Translations under genes and position numbers: made by a program
Source of the DNA: JACVRW01 sp963835705
GTDB taxonomy: Bacteria > Actinomycetota > Thermoleophilia > Solirubrobacterales > Thermoleophilaceae
Length of the DNA: 64,000 bases
NCBI GenBank assembly: GCA_963835705.1
Contig: CAWIGR010000013.1
Coordinates: 62,001 to 126,000, forward strand
Direction of reading: 5' to 3'
Shown: piece after piece, positions 32,192 through 40,844 of the stretch
Layout: the number at the start of each line of letters is the position of its first letter
Numbering within the stretch: the stretch's first letter is position 1
The notes under the pieces: generated by a model
The model's input: the letters and a program-made list of their open reading frames with translations, nothing else
The model's database searches: none
Told to the model about the DNA's origin: nothing

Positions 32192-34183
32192 GTGGGCGCC
32201 CGCACCGAGTTCCCCCGCGCTCCCATCCGCAGGATCGACCACACCTGGATCCCGATGTCCGACGGCGCGAGGCTGGCGGCGCGCATCTGGCTCCCCGAGG
32301 ACGCCGAGACGGAGCGCGTGCCGGCGATCCTCGAATACATCCCCTACCGCAAGGGCGACGCCTTCGCCCGCCGCGACTCCACCCACCATCACTGGTTCGC
32401 CGGCCACGGCTACGCGGGCGTGCGCGTGGACCTGCGCGGCAGCGGCGACTCCGACGGCATCATGCTCGACGAGTACCTCGCCCAGGAGCAGGACGACGGG
32501 CTCGAGGTGATCGCCTGGCTGGCCGAGCAGCCGTGGTGCAGCGGCGCGGTGGGCATGATGGGGATCTCCTGGGGCGGCTTCAACGGCCTGCAGGTGGCGG
32601 CGCGCCGGCCGCCGGCGCTGAAGGCCGTGATCACGATGTGCGCCAGCGACGACCGCTACGCCGACGACGTGCACTACGTGGGCGGCTGCGTGCTCGGGGT
32701 GGACATGCTCCCGTGGGCCGCCACGATGCTCACGCTCACCGCGATGCCGCCAGACCCGGCCGCGGTGGGCCACGGCTGGCGCGAGACCTGGATGCAGCGC
32801 ATGGAGCGCACCCCGGCGATGGTGGAGGCCTGGCTCGCCCACCAGCGCCGCGACGGCTACTGGCGCCACGGCTCGGTGTGCGAGGACTACGGCGCGATCG
32901 AGGCGGCGGTGTACGCGGTGGGCGGCTGGGCGGACGGCTACTCGAACGCGGTGCCGCGCCTGATGGCCGGCCTGCCCGGCCCGCGCAAGGGGCTGATCGG
33001 ACCCTGGTCGCACGCCTTCCCGCAGGACGGCCAGCCGGGCCCCACGATCGGTTTCCTCCAGGAGTGCAAGCGCTGGTGGGACCAGTGGCTGAAGGGCGAG
33101 GACACCGGGGTCATGGAGGAGCCGCTCCTGCGGGTCTGGATGCAGGACCCGGTGGCGCCGGCCACGCACTACCCGGAGCGCCCGGGGCGCTGGGTGACGG
33201 AGACGGCCTGGCCGCCGCCCTCGGTCGAGCCGCAGGCCTGGCCGCTCCGCCTCGAGTCCGCGACCGACCACCACAGCGCCGAGTCGACCGGCGCCGACGC
33301 CGGTGCCTGGTGCCCGGACGGAGGCGAAGGGGACTGGCCGGGCGACCAGCGCTCCGAGGACGAGCGCTCGCTCGTGCTCGACTTCCCGCCGCTGGACGAG
33401 CACATCGAGATCCTCGGGTTTCCCGAGGTCGAGCTCGGCATATCGGTCGACAGGCCGAGCGCGCTGGTGGCGGTGCGCCTGTGCGACGTGGCACCCGGCG
33501 GCTCCTCGCTGCTCGTCACACGCGGGCTCCTGAACCTCACCCACCGCGACGGCCACGCCGAGCCGCTTCCACTGGAGCCCGGCCTGCGATACGAGGTGGC
33601 CGTCAAGCTCGACGCCATCGCCCAGGGCGTGCCGGCGGGCCACCGGCTGCGCGTGGCGATCTCTACGAGCTACTGGCCCTGGGCCTGGCCCTCGCCCGAG
33701 CCGGTGACGCTCACGTTGCACGGGGGCCGCCTGGTCCTGCCGGTCCGCCCTCGCGACGAGCACGAGCCCGAGCCGGCGCCCTTCGGGCAGCCGGAGTGGG
33801 CCGAGCCGCTCGAGGTGGAGCTGCTGGAGCCGGGCGAGACGCACCGCCGGCACCGCCGCGACCCCGGCACCGGGGCGCACGAGGTCGAGTTCGAGTGGGA
33901 CGTGGGCGGCCGCCGGCGCCTGCCCGAGTTCGGCACGGAGATGCTCGACACCAACGTGACCACCTACCGCATCGTCGACGGTGATCCGCTCTCGGCGAGC
34001 GTGCGCGTGCGCTGCACGACCGGCCTGGGCCGCGGCGACTGGCAGACGCGCGTGGACACCGACAGCCGCATGAGCTCGACCGCGACCGAGTTCCTCGTGA
34101 CCCAGCGGCTCGAGGCGTTCGAGGGCGACGAGCGGGTGTACGAGCGCACCTGGGAGCTGGCGGTCCCGCGTGACTGCGTCTAG
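32192..34183 (+). CDS. CocE/NonD-family hydrolase (X-Pro dipeptidyl-peptidase S15 type)
   Basis: 663 residues. Alpha/beta hydrolase core: IPMSDGARLAARIWLPEDAE at the N-terminus, the nucleophile in GMMGISWGGFNG (Ser near 126), acid in GGWADGYSNA near 250, and His in IGPWSHAFPQ near 273. The C-terminal ~270 residues form the galactose-binding-like X-Pro-DAP domain (RSLVLDFPPLDEHIEILG, LVAVRLCDVAPGGSSLLVTRG). Members cleave X-Pro peptides, cocaine-type esters or glutaryl-amide side chains. GTG at 32192 is chosen, just before the conserved APIRRIDHTWIPM. Convergent with the Rieske gene, the stop codons overlapping. Confidence 0.88.
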   Translation: MGARTEFPRAPIRRIDHTWIPMSDGARLAARIWLPEDAETERVPAILEYIPYRKGDAFARRDSTHHHWFAGHGYAGVRVDLRGSGDSDGIMLDEYLAQEQDDGLEVIAWLAEQPWCSGAVGMMGISWGGFNGLQVAARRPPALKAVITMCASDDRYADDVHYVGGCVLGVDMLPWAATMLTLTAMPPDPAAVGHGWRETWMQRMERTPAMVEAWLAHQRRDGYWRHGSVCEDYGAIEAAVYAVGGWADGYSNAVPRLMAGLPGPRKGLIGPWSHAFPQDGQPGPTIGFLQECKRWWDQWLKGEDTGVMEEPLLRVWMQDPVAPATHYPERPGRWVTETAWPPPSVEPQAWPLRLESATDHHSAESTGADAGAWCPDGGEGDWPGDQRSEDERSLVLDFPPLDEHIEILGFPEVELGISVDRPSALVAVRLCDVAPGGSSLLVTRGLLNLTHRDGHAEPLPLEPGLRYEVAVKLDAIAQGVPAGHRLRVAISTSYWPWAWPSPEPVTLTLHGGRLVLPVRPRDEHEPEPAPFGQPEWAEPLEVELLEPGETHRRHRRDPGTGAHEVEFEWDVGGRRRLPEFGTEMLDTNVTTYRIVDGDPLSASVRVRCTTGLGRGDWQTRVDTDSRMSSTATEFLVTQRLEAFEGDERVYERTWELAVPRDCV

Positions 34184-35185
34184 CCGAGCTCCGCGGCCAC
34201 CCAGCGCTGGAACTCGGCGATCAGCTGCTCGCTCGGCAGCAGCAGGCGGCCGTTCTCGAACACGCCCGCGCGCATGCCGCGCTGCACCGACTCCACCAGC
34301 ACCCGGTCCTCGGCGCCGACCTGGTCGTCGAGCTCGAGGTAGCCGGCGATCCAGTCCGGGTCCACCTCCTCGCCGAAGAAGTAGTCGAGCCAGCCGTCGG
34401 TGCGATCCGGCGCCTCCGGCACCAGCGGGCCGATCGACAGGTTCGGGCCGGCCCGGCATCACGTTGACCTTGATGTTCGGCCAGATCATGTGGAACTGGC
34501 CCTCGCCCTCACCCTGGCGCGAGGGCGCGAAATGGCTGGCGAACGTGGGACGGGCTTCCAGGCGGTAGGCCGACGGCGAGACGTCGATCACCTTGCTGAA
34601 GGACGGGTGGGCGACGGCGCAGTGGTAGCACTCGAGATAGTTCTCCACCGCGATCTTCCAGTTCGCCTGAAGCGAGTAGTCAACCCGCTCGTGGAAGGTC
34701 AACGCGTCGACATCGAGCCCACCTTCTTGCACGATCCGGGGCAGGTCACCGAGCGTCTCCTCGAGTGACGGCGCGTCGAGATCCGGGTTGACGAACACGA
34801 ACGGGCCCCACGTGCCGACCTGGGCATGGCGAAGGCCGAGCCCCGCTCGGTCGAGGCCGTTCGCGCGCGGCGCGGCCCGCAGCGCGCCGTCGAGGTCGTA
34901 GGTCCAGGCGTGGTAGTGGCACTGCAGGGTCGAGCAGCGCCCCTCGCCGCTCACCACCTCCGCGCCGCGGTGGCGGCAGACGTTCACCAGGGCGCGCAGC
35001 TCGCCGTCCCGGTCGCGCACGACGATCAGCGGCACGTCGCCCGCGCGCAGCGTGAAGTAGGAGCCCGGCTCGGCCAGCTGCCCGGTGTGGCCGGCGTACT
35101 GCCAGGCATGTCCGAACAGCCGCTCGCGCTCGCGCGCGAGCACGTCGCCGTCGGTGTACCAGCGGTAGGGCAGCGTCTCGGTCAT
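34180..35185 (-). CDS. Rieske non-heme iron oxygenase, alpha subunit (choline monooxygenase/GbcA-like), frameshifted
   Basis: About 335 residues if joined. N-terminal Rieske cluster: CRHRGAEV near 71 and CHYHAWTYD near 90 supply the 2 Cys + 2 His. Catalytic iron ligands lie in ENYLECYHCAVAHPSFSKV near 183-201. The reading breaks near 34443-34457 inside a GGCCGGCCCG run; the next frame continues NLSIGPLVPEAPDRTDGWLDYFF and ends LIAEFQRWVAAELG. ENYxECYHC is typical of the choline-monooxygenase/glycine betaine/stachydrine demethylase group, so the substrate may be an N-methyl compound. The ATG overlaps the oppF stop (ATGA): last gene of the importer operon. Confidence 0.82.
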
Positions 35186-36132
35186 GCCACCGCGTGGCAG
35201 GCGGGTAGCTTCAGCGGGTCCTCGCTCCGGCAGCGCTCGAGGATGCCGAGCCGCTCGGCCTCGCCGGACGCCACCAGCGGGCAGCGCGGGTGGAAGCGGC
35301 AGCCCGGCGGGATGCGCGTGGGGTCCGGGGCCTCCCCGGCGAGGATCAGCTGCTCCATCGCCTCCACCTCGGGCACCACCGACAGCAGCGCGCGCGTGTA
35401 GGGATGGCGCGGCGCGGTGAGGATCTCCTCGGTCGGCCCCTCCTCCACGATCCGCCCGAGGTACATCACGGCGACCCGATTGGCCACGTTCCAGGCGAGG
35501 CCGAGGTCGTGCGTGACGATCAGGATGCCCACCTCGGTCTCCTGCACCAGGCGCAGCATCAGCGCCAGGATCTCGCCGCGCACCGAGGCGTCCAGGCTCG
35601 ACACCGGCTCGTCGGCCACCAGCAGGCTGGGGCTCAGCGCCATCGCCCCGGCGATGATCACGCGCTGGCGCTGGCCGCCCGAGATCTCGTACGGGTAGGC
35701 CGTGAAGAAGCGCTCGGGCGGACGCAGGCCGGCGCGCGACAGCGCCTCCGCCACCAGCTGCTCCTCGTCGCCCTCGATGCGCTGGATGCGCAGCCCCTCG
35801 GCCACCGCCTCGTAGATCGTCTGGCGGGCGTTGAGGGCTCCGGTCGGGTCCTGGAAGATCAGCTGGGCCGAGCGGCGGTGCTCGCGCAGGGCGCGGCGGC
35901 CGTAGCCGAGCGGCTCGCCTCGCACGTGCACCTCACCCTTGGTGGGGCGCTGCAGCCCGACGATGGTGCGGGCCAGCGTGGACTTGCCGCAGCCAGACTC
36001 TCCCACCAGCGCGAGGATCTCGCCGCTTCGCATCGAGAGGTCCACGCCGTCCACGGCGCGCGCGACGCTCCCGCGCCCGTCGTACTCCACGTGCACGTCA
36101 CGCAGGTCGAGGAGAGGCGCGTCGCCGTTCAC
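35182..36132 (-). CDS. oppF: Oligopeptide-type ABC transporter ATP-binding protein
   Basis: 316 residues. Walker A GESGCGKST near 43, Q-loop FQDP near 92, ABC signature ISGGQRQRV near 153, Walker B LLVADEPVSSLDA near 172, H-loop ILIVTHDL. The C-terminal oligo-HPY extension (YLGRIVEEGPTEEIL, RHPYTRALLS, PPGCRFHPRCPLV) identifies peptide/nickel importers. GTG start at 36132 overlaps the oppD stop (GTGA). Partner of OppD in the same complex. Confidence 0.9.
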   Translation of the reverse strand: MNGDAPLLDLRDVHVEYDGRGSVARAVDGVDLSMRSGEILALVGESGCGKSTLARTIVGLQRPTKGEVHVRGEPLGYGRRALREHRRSAQLIFQDPTGALNARQTIYEAVAEGLRIQRIEGDEEQLVAEALSRAGLRPPERFFTAYPYEISGGQRQRVIIAGAMALSPSLLVADEPVSSLDASVRGEILALMLRLVQETEVGILIVTHDLGLAWNVANRVAVMYLGRIVEEGPTEEILTAPRHPYTRALLSVVPEVEAMEQLILAGEAPDPTRIPPGCRFHPRCPLVASGEAERLGILERCRSEDPLKLPACHAVA

Positions 36133-37137
36133 GTCGTCACCGGGGAGCCGGGTGCATGCACGCAGGCCGCCGTGCGCGAGTCCCCCGCCGGCCAGAGCTC
36201 GACCGCCGTGGAGGAGCAGATCTCGATCGCCGCCGGGCAGCGCGGATGGAATGGGCAACCGGTCGGCAGGTGGCGCGGGTCGGGCGGGTCGCCCGGCAGG
36301 CCCGAGGGGTTCATGCGGAACGCGTCGTCGCCGATCACCGGGAAGGCGGCGGCGAGCCCGCGCGTGTAGGGATGGACGGGCTCCTCGAAGACCACCTCGC
36401 TCGGACCCCGCTCGACGAGCCGCCCGGCGTACATGACGGCGAGCCGCCTGCAGACCGCCGCCAGCGTCGACAGGTCGTGGGTGATGAAGATCACCGCGAG
36501 GCCGAACTGCTCCTGCAGCTCCTCGAGCAGCCGCAGCACCTGGGCCTGGACCATCACGTCGAGCGCGGTGGTGGGCTCGTCGGCGATCAGCAGCCGCGGC
36601 TCGCAGGCCAGGGCGAGCGCGATCAGCACGCGCTGGCGCTGGCCCCCGGAGAGCTGATGCGGGTAGTCCCGCGAGCGCCGGGCGGGCAGGCCCGACCAGC
36701 TCGAGCAGCTCGTCCACCCGCTTCGAGACCGCCCCGCCGCGAGACTCCTTGGAGTGGAGCCGGATCGCCTCGGCGATCTGGCTGCCCACCCGTTGCACCG
36801 GGTTCAGCGTATGGAGCGCGCCCTGGAAGACGATCGCGAGCTCCGTCCAGCGCACGGCGCGCAGCCGGCCGGGCCTCATCTTCAGCACGTCCTCGCCGTC
36901 CAGCAGCACCTCGCCGGTCACCTCCGTGCCCCTGGGCAGGAGGCGGAGGAGCGCACCGGCCAGAGACGACTTGCCGCAGCCGGACTCGCCCGCCACGCCG
37001 AGCGTCTCGCCCACGTCAAGCTCGAGGTCCACGCCGCGCACGGCCGGCACCGGAGCGCCGCGCGTCAGGTAGGTCACGTGCAGGTCTCGGACGGACAGGA
37101 ACGGATCGGCGCGCTCGCTCGCGGGCGCGGTGCTCAT
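36129..37137 (-). CDS. oppD: Oligopeptide-type ABC transporter ATP-binding protein, frameshifted
   Basis: About 335 residues after joining two frames. First frame: LSVRDLHVTYLTRG, Walker A GESGCGKSSLAG near 47, FQGALHTLNPVQRV. Second frame: SGGQRQRVLIALALA, LLIADEPTTALDV, VIFITHDLSTLA and the oligo-HPY tail (PVHPYTRGLAAAF, LPTGCPFHPRCPAA). The break is a single base near 36686-36694, in a GGCAGGCCC run; the other frame reads LPARRSRDYPHQLSGG straight into the signature. Starts at ATG 37137 inside the oppC stop. Likely an assembly indel. Confidence 0.82.
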
Positions 37138-38048
37138 GAGCGCTTGTCCCTCAGCCGCGGATCGAGGATCTCCTCCAGCGCCGGTCCCGCACAGCGTGAA
37201 GGCGAGCACCACCAGCATCACCCCCAGGCCGGGCGGCACGAAATACCACCACGCCTCGATCGTGATCGCGCCGGTCTCGAACGCGTCGTCGAGCATGCGC
37301 CCCCAGGAGATCTGCGAGGGGTCGCCCAGCCCGAGGAACGAGAGCGTGGCCTCGGACAGGATCGCGATCGGCACCGTGAGCGTCGTGGTCGCGAGGATGA
37401 GCGGCGACACGTTCGGCAAGATGTGGTGAGTCATCAGGTGCCAGTTGGACGCGCCTAGCGCGCGGCTCCGCTCGACGTAGTCGCGCTCCTTCAGCGTCAG
37501 CACCTGCGCCCTGATGAGCCGCGCGGGGAACGGCCACGAGGTGATCCCGATCACGAGGATGATGTTCTCGACCGACGGCCCGAGGATCGCCGCCAGCACC
37601 ACCGCCAGCGGGAGGAACGGGATCACCAGGAACCACTCGGTCAGGCGCATCAGCAGCGCGCCGAAGCGGCCTCCGAAGAAGCCGGCCGCGATGCCCACCA
37701 CCGAGCCAATCCCCACCGCGAGGAGGGTCGCCGCCAGGCCCACCAGCAGGCTGATGCGGGCCCCCCAGACGAACTGCGTCGCCACCGAGCGCCCCAGGCT
37801 GTCGGTGCCGAGCGGCCCGAACTCTGACGGGCTCGCCAAGGTCGGGTTCTCCGTGGTATTGATCGCCCTAGGCCGGCCTCGTCGGCCAGGAGCGGCGCGG
37901 CGAGCGCCATCGCGACCGCCGCGACCAGGATGCAGAGCCCGACCATCCCGGCCCGGTGCCGGCGGAACTCGCCCCACGCCCGCGCGAGCGCCCTGCGGCG
38001 GCGCAGCCACGCGATCTGCCGGGCGGACGGCGCGGCGACCGCGCTCAC
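37134..38048 (-). CDS. oppC: Oligopeptide-type ABC transporter permease, two frameshifts
   Basis: About 304 residues if repaired. N-terminus RRRRALARAWGEFRRHRAGM, first helix VGLCILVAAVAMALAAPLL, then near 37868 a one-base shift into NTTENPTLASPSEFGPLGTD, LLVGLAATLLAVGIGSVVG, WFLVIPFLPLAVVLAAILG and the EAA-type loop RSRALGASNWHLMTHHILPN. Near 37185 a second shift restores the normal end ALEEILDPRLRDKRS. Six helices, DppC/OppC family. GTG at 38048 overlaps the oppB stop (GTGA); stop overlaps the oppD start. Confidence 0.8.
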
Positions 38049-39013
38049 GTCGCGCGCACCCTTGGATCGAGGTACGCGTACAGGAGGTCGGCGATCAGGT
38101 TGAACAGGATCACCGAGGCGCTGAACACGAGGAACAGGCCCTGGAGCATCGGGAGGTCCGGCCCCTTCAGCGCGTCATAGGTGGCCAGGCCCAGCCCGGG
38201 CCAGGAGAAGATCGTCTCGACCGCGATGGCGCCGGCCAGCACCAGGCCGAAGTTGATCGCCAGCAGCGACACCACCGGCAGCAGCGCGTTCGGCACGGCG
38301 TGCCGGTTGCGGACCAGCACGTCGCGCAGGCCCTTCGCGCGCGCGAGCACGAGGTAGTCCTCGCGCATGGTGTCGAGCAGCGACGAGCGCATGACGATCG
38401 CGTACTCGCCCATGTAGGCCAGAGTGAGCGTGAGAGCAGGGAGCACCATGTGGTGCGCCTGGTCGGCGAGCTTCGCCAGGCCCGTGGCGTTCGAGGCGGG
38501 ATCGACGATGCCTCCCACGGGGAACCACCCCACCCCGACAGCGAGCAGGGTCAGGAGCAGCATCCCTAACCAGAAGTCCGGCATCGAATACGTGCCCATC
38601 GTCAGGCCGGTGATCGAGTAGTCCGTCTTCGTGCGTCTTCGCCAGGCGGCGGCGATCCCCAGCATCACCCCGATGACCGCCGAGAGGATCGCCGAGACGC
38701 CCACGAGCGCGACCGTCGGCGGCGCCGCCTCCCGGATCTCGTCGGCGACCGGCTGGTTGTTGGCGTACGAGCGGCCCAGGTTGAGCTGCGCGGTCTGCTT
38801 CAGGTAGTCGACGAACTGGCCGCCGGTCGACTTGTCGAGGCCGAACTGCCGGGTCAGCTCGGCCTTCTGGCTCGCCGTCAGGTTGCGCCCGCGGAACAGG
38901 TTGGCCACGGGATCGCCCTCGACGATCCGGAACAGGAAGAAGTTGAAGCAGACGACGAAGACCAGGGTGGCCAGCGACCCCAGTACCTTGGCGCTGACCA
39001 GCCGCGCGCTCAC
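38045..39013 (-). CDS. oppB: Oligopeptide-type ABC transporter permease
   Basis: 322 residues, six helices, DppB/OppB family, intact. First helix LATLVFVVCFNFFLFRIVEGDP; extracellular loop NLTASQKAELTRQFGLDKS; then LVGVSAILSAVIGVMLG, the EAA loop RSSLLDTMREDYLVLARAKGL, and a C-terminal LPMLQGLFLVFSASVILFNLIADLLY. GTG start overlaps the stop of the substrate-binding protein gene by 4 bp. Together with OppC it forms the membrane channel. Confidence 0.9.
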   Translation of the reverse strand: MSARLVSAKVLGSLATLVFVVCFNFFLFRIVEGDPVANLFRGRNLTASQKAELTRQFGLDKSTGGQFVDYLKQTAQLNLGRSYANNQPVADEIREAAPPTVALVGVSAILSAVIGVMLGIAAAWRRRTKTDYSITGLTMGTYSMPDFWLGMLLLTLLAVGVGWFPVGGIVDPASNATGLAKLADQAHHMVLPALTLTLAYMGEYAIVMRSSLLDTMREDYLVLARAKGLRDVLVRNRHAVPNALLPVVSLLAINFGLVLAGAIAVETIFSWPGLGLATYDALKGPDLPMLQGLFLVFSASVILFNLIADLLYAYLDPRVRAT

Positions 39014-40800
39014 TCCCGCTCGTCGGCTGTGCGCCTCCGGGCCACCATCACCACGCCCGCTCCCACGCCGAGCACCGCGATCGCGATGATCGCGATCATC
39101 CCGCCGCTGCCTCCGCCCCCGTCATCGCCGCCGCCAGCGGATGCCGACGCCAGGGTGAGGTTGGCGTAGGTCGGCGACGAGTTCGTGTAGATGACCGGAC
39201 CCGTCTTCGCGGGCTGCCGCAGCCAGCCGTCGAAGCGGCCCTTGAAGTAGGCCTGCGTCTCGGGCTCGCGGTAGAGCACGTGGTAGGTGCCCGACTGCTG
39301 GAAGCGGGTCAGCATCTCGTGCACGATCTCCCGCCGTCGCTCCGGGTCGAGCTCGACGTTCTGCTCCTTGTAGAGCCGGTCGTACTCGGGGTCGCAGTAG
39401 TTAGCGTCGTTGTAGTAGTCGGTCGGGTTGTCCGGGTCGTCGCTGATCTGGCCGCAGGTGAAGTACGAGAGCATCGGGTCGGGATCCACGAACGGCACCC
39501 AGCCCCAGGAGAACATGTCGTACTTGCCCTCGCCGATGATCACGGTGAGCTGGCTGTCGTCCACGACCTTTTTCGTGGTGGCGATGCCGATCTCACGAAG
39601 CCAGCCCGTAACGAACTCGGCGATCTCCGGGCCGGTCTCTCCGTCGGACCGGACCATGTAGTCGAAGTTGAGCGGCTCGCCGCCGTCCGGCATCTCGCGG
39701 ATGCCGTCGCCGTCCGTGTCGCGGTAGCCGGCCTCCTCGAGCATCGACCGGGCCTTGTCGAGGTCGAAGTCGAAGCGCTGCGCCTCGGGGATGTCCGGCG
39801 TCCAACGGGGGTCGGGGGACACGCTCAGCGTCTCGTACGGCTCGGCCAGCCCGCCCTGCACGCGGTCGACCAGCGTCTCCTTGTCGATCGCGTGGCCGAT
39901 CGCCTGGCGCACCGTGACGTCGAGCAGAGCCGGGTGCGGCTTCGCAAGCCCGTCGCCGCCGTTGATCGCCACCTCGGACATGGCGCCCTGGTGCCCCTCC
40001 ACGGTCTGGATGTTCGGGTCGTTCTTCAGCTGGTTGAACGCGGCGCTCGGGATGTCCTGCGCGGCGTCCAGCTCACCGGTCTTGAGGGCCGCGACCATGG
40101 CGTCCGGGTTGTTGAACTTGCGCAGAACGACCCGGTCGACCTCGGGGCGCCCGTCGTAGTAGTTCGGGTTGGCCCGCAAGCGCGCGAACTGCCCCTTCTC
40201 GAAGGCGTCCAACACGTACGGACCCGACCCCACTCCGTCATCCGCCGCGTACTTCTCCCGCTCGTCAGGCGACATGTCGCCCCAGATGTGCTTCGGCAGG
40301 ATGTACACGTCGAGCGTGGGCAGCTTGGGATCCGGGACCGAGGTGCGCACCACGAGCGTGTTCGGGTCGGTCGCCTCCGCCTCCAGGTTCGCGACCGTCG
40401 CACTGTGGTTGAGCCACGCCTCCTCGCGCGAGGTGTTGATCGTCCATGCCACGTCCTCGGCGGTCAGCGGCTTCCCGTCCGACCACTTCGCGCCCTCACG
40501 CATCTTGTAGGTCCAGGTGAGCTTGTCCTCGGAGCTCGTCCAGGACTCGGCAAGCCCCGGGATCGGCGCGAAGTCCGCGGCGGCCTTCTGCGTCAGCGTC
40601 GCGTACTGGAGGTTCCAGAACTCGTAGGCGGCGACCGTGACGCCGGTGAGCGGGTTCAGGCTGTCGATTCCCTGCGGGTCGCCGACATCGATCGTGACCG
40701 GCGGGTCCTCCTGCTGGCTCTGCGCCGACACGGCGGCGAGTCCGGCCGCAAGGGCCACGAGCAGGATCGCCAGGGCCAGGGTCCTTCCTGTGATGCGCAA
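39010..40800 (-). CDS. ABC transporter substrate-binding protein, family 5 (peptide/nickel type)
   Basis: 596 residues, first gene of the importer operon. A Sec signal (ALAILLVALAAGLAAVSAQ) has no lipobox Cys; instead the C-terminus ends with a Gly/Asp-rich linker, one helix (IIAIAVLGVGAGVVMVA) and RRRTADERE, so the protein is held in the membrane by its tail. The family-5 core shows ESWTSSEDKLTWTYKMREGAKWSDGKPLTAEDV (parts near 68-100), VRQAIGHAIDKETLV near 285 and a late YHVLYREPETQAYF. TTG start at 40800 with GAGGA 6 bases upstream. Substrate unknown; gene context suggests peptides or peptide-like amides. Confidence 0.88.
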   Translation of the reverse strand: MRITGRTLALAILLVALAAGLAAVSAQSQQEDPPVTIDVGDPQGIDSLNPLTGVTVAAYEFWNLQYATLTQKAAADFAPIPGLAESWTSSEDKLTWTYKMREGAKWSDGKPLTAEDVAWTINTSREEAWLNHSATVANLEAEATDPNTLVVRTSVPDPKLPTLDVYILPKHIWGDMSPDEREKYAADDGVGSGPYVLDAFEKGQFARLRANPNYYDGRPEVDRVVLRKFNNPDAMVAALKTGELDAAQDIPSAAFNQLKNDPNIQTVEGHQGAMSEVAINGGDGLAKPHPALLDVTVRQAIGHAIDKETLVDRVQGGLAEPYETLSVSPDPRWTPDIPEAQRFDFDLDKARSMLEEAGYRDTDGDGIREMPDGGEPLNFDYMVRSDGETGPEIAEFVTGWLREIGIATTKKVVDDSQLTVIIGEGKYDMFSWGWVPFVDPDPMLSYFTCGQISDDPDNPTDYYNDANYCDPEYDRLYKEQNVELDPERRREIVHEMLTRFQQSGTYHVLYREPETQAYFKGRFDGWLRQPAKTGPVIYTNSSPTYANLTLASASAGGGDDGGGGSGGMIAIIAIAVLGVGAGVVMVARRRTADERE

Positions 40801-40844
40801 CGCGAGTCCTCTCTCCTCCGGGCAAGGGCCAATATGTCAGGGCT

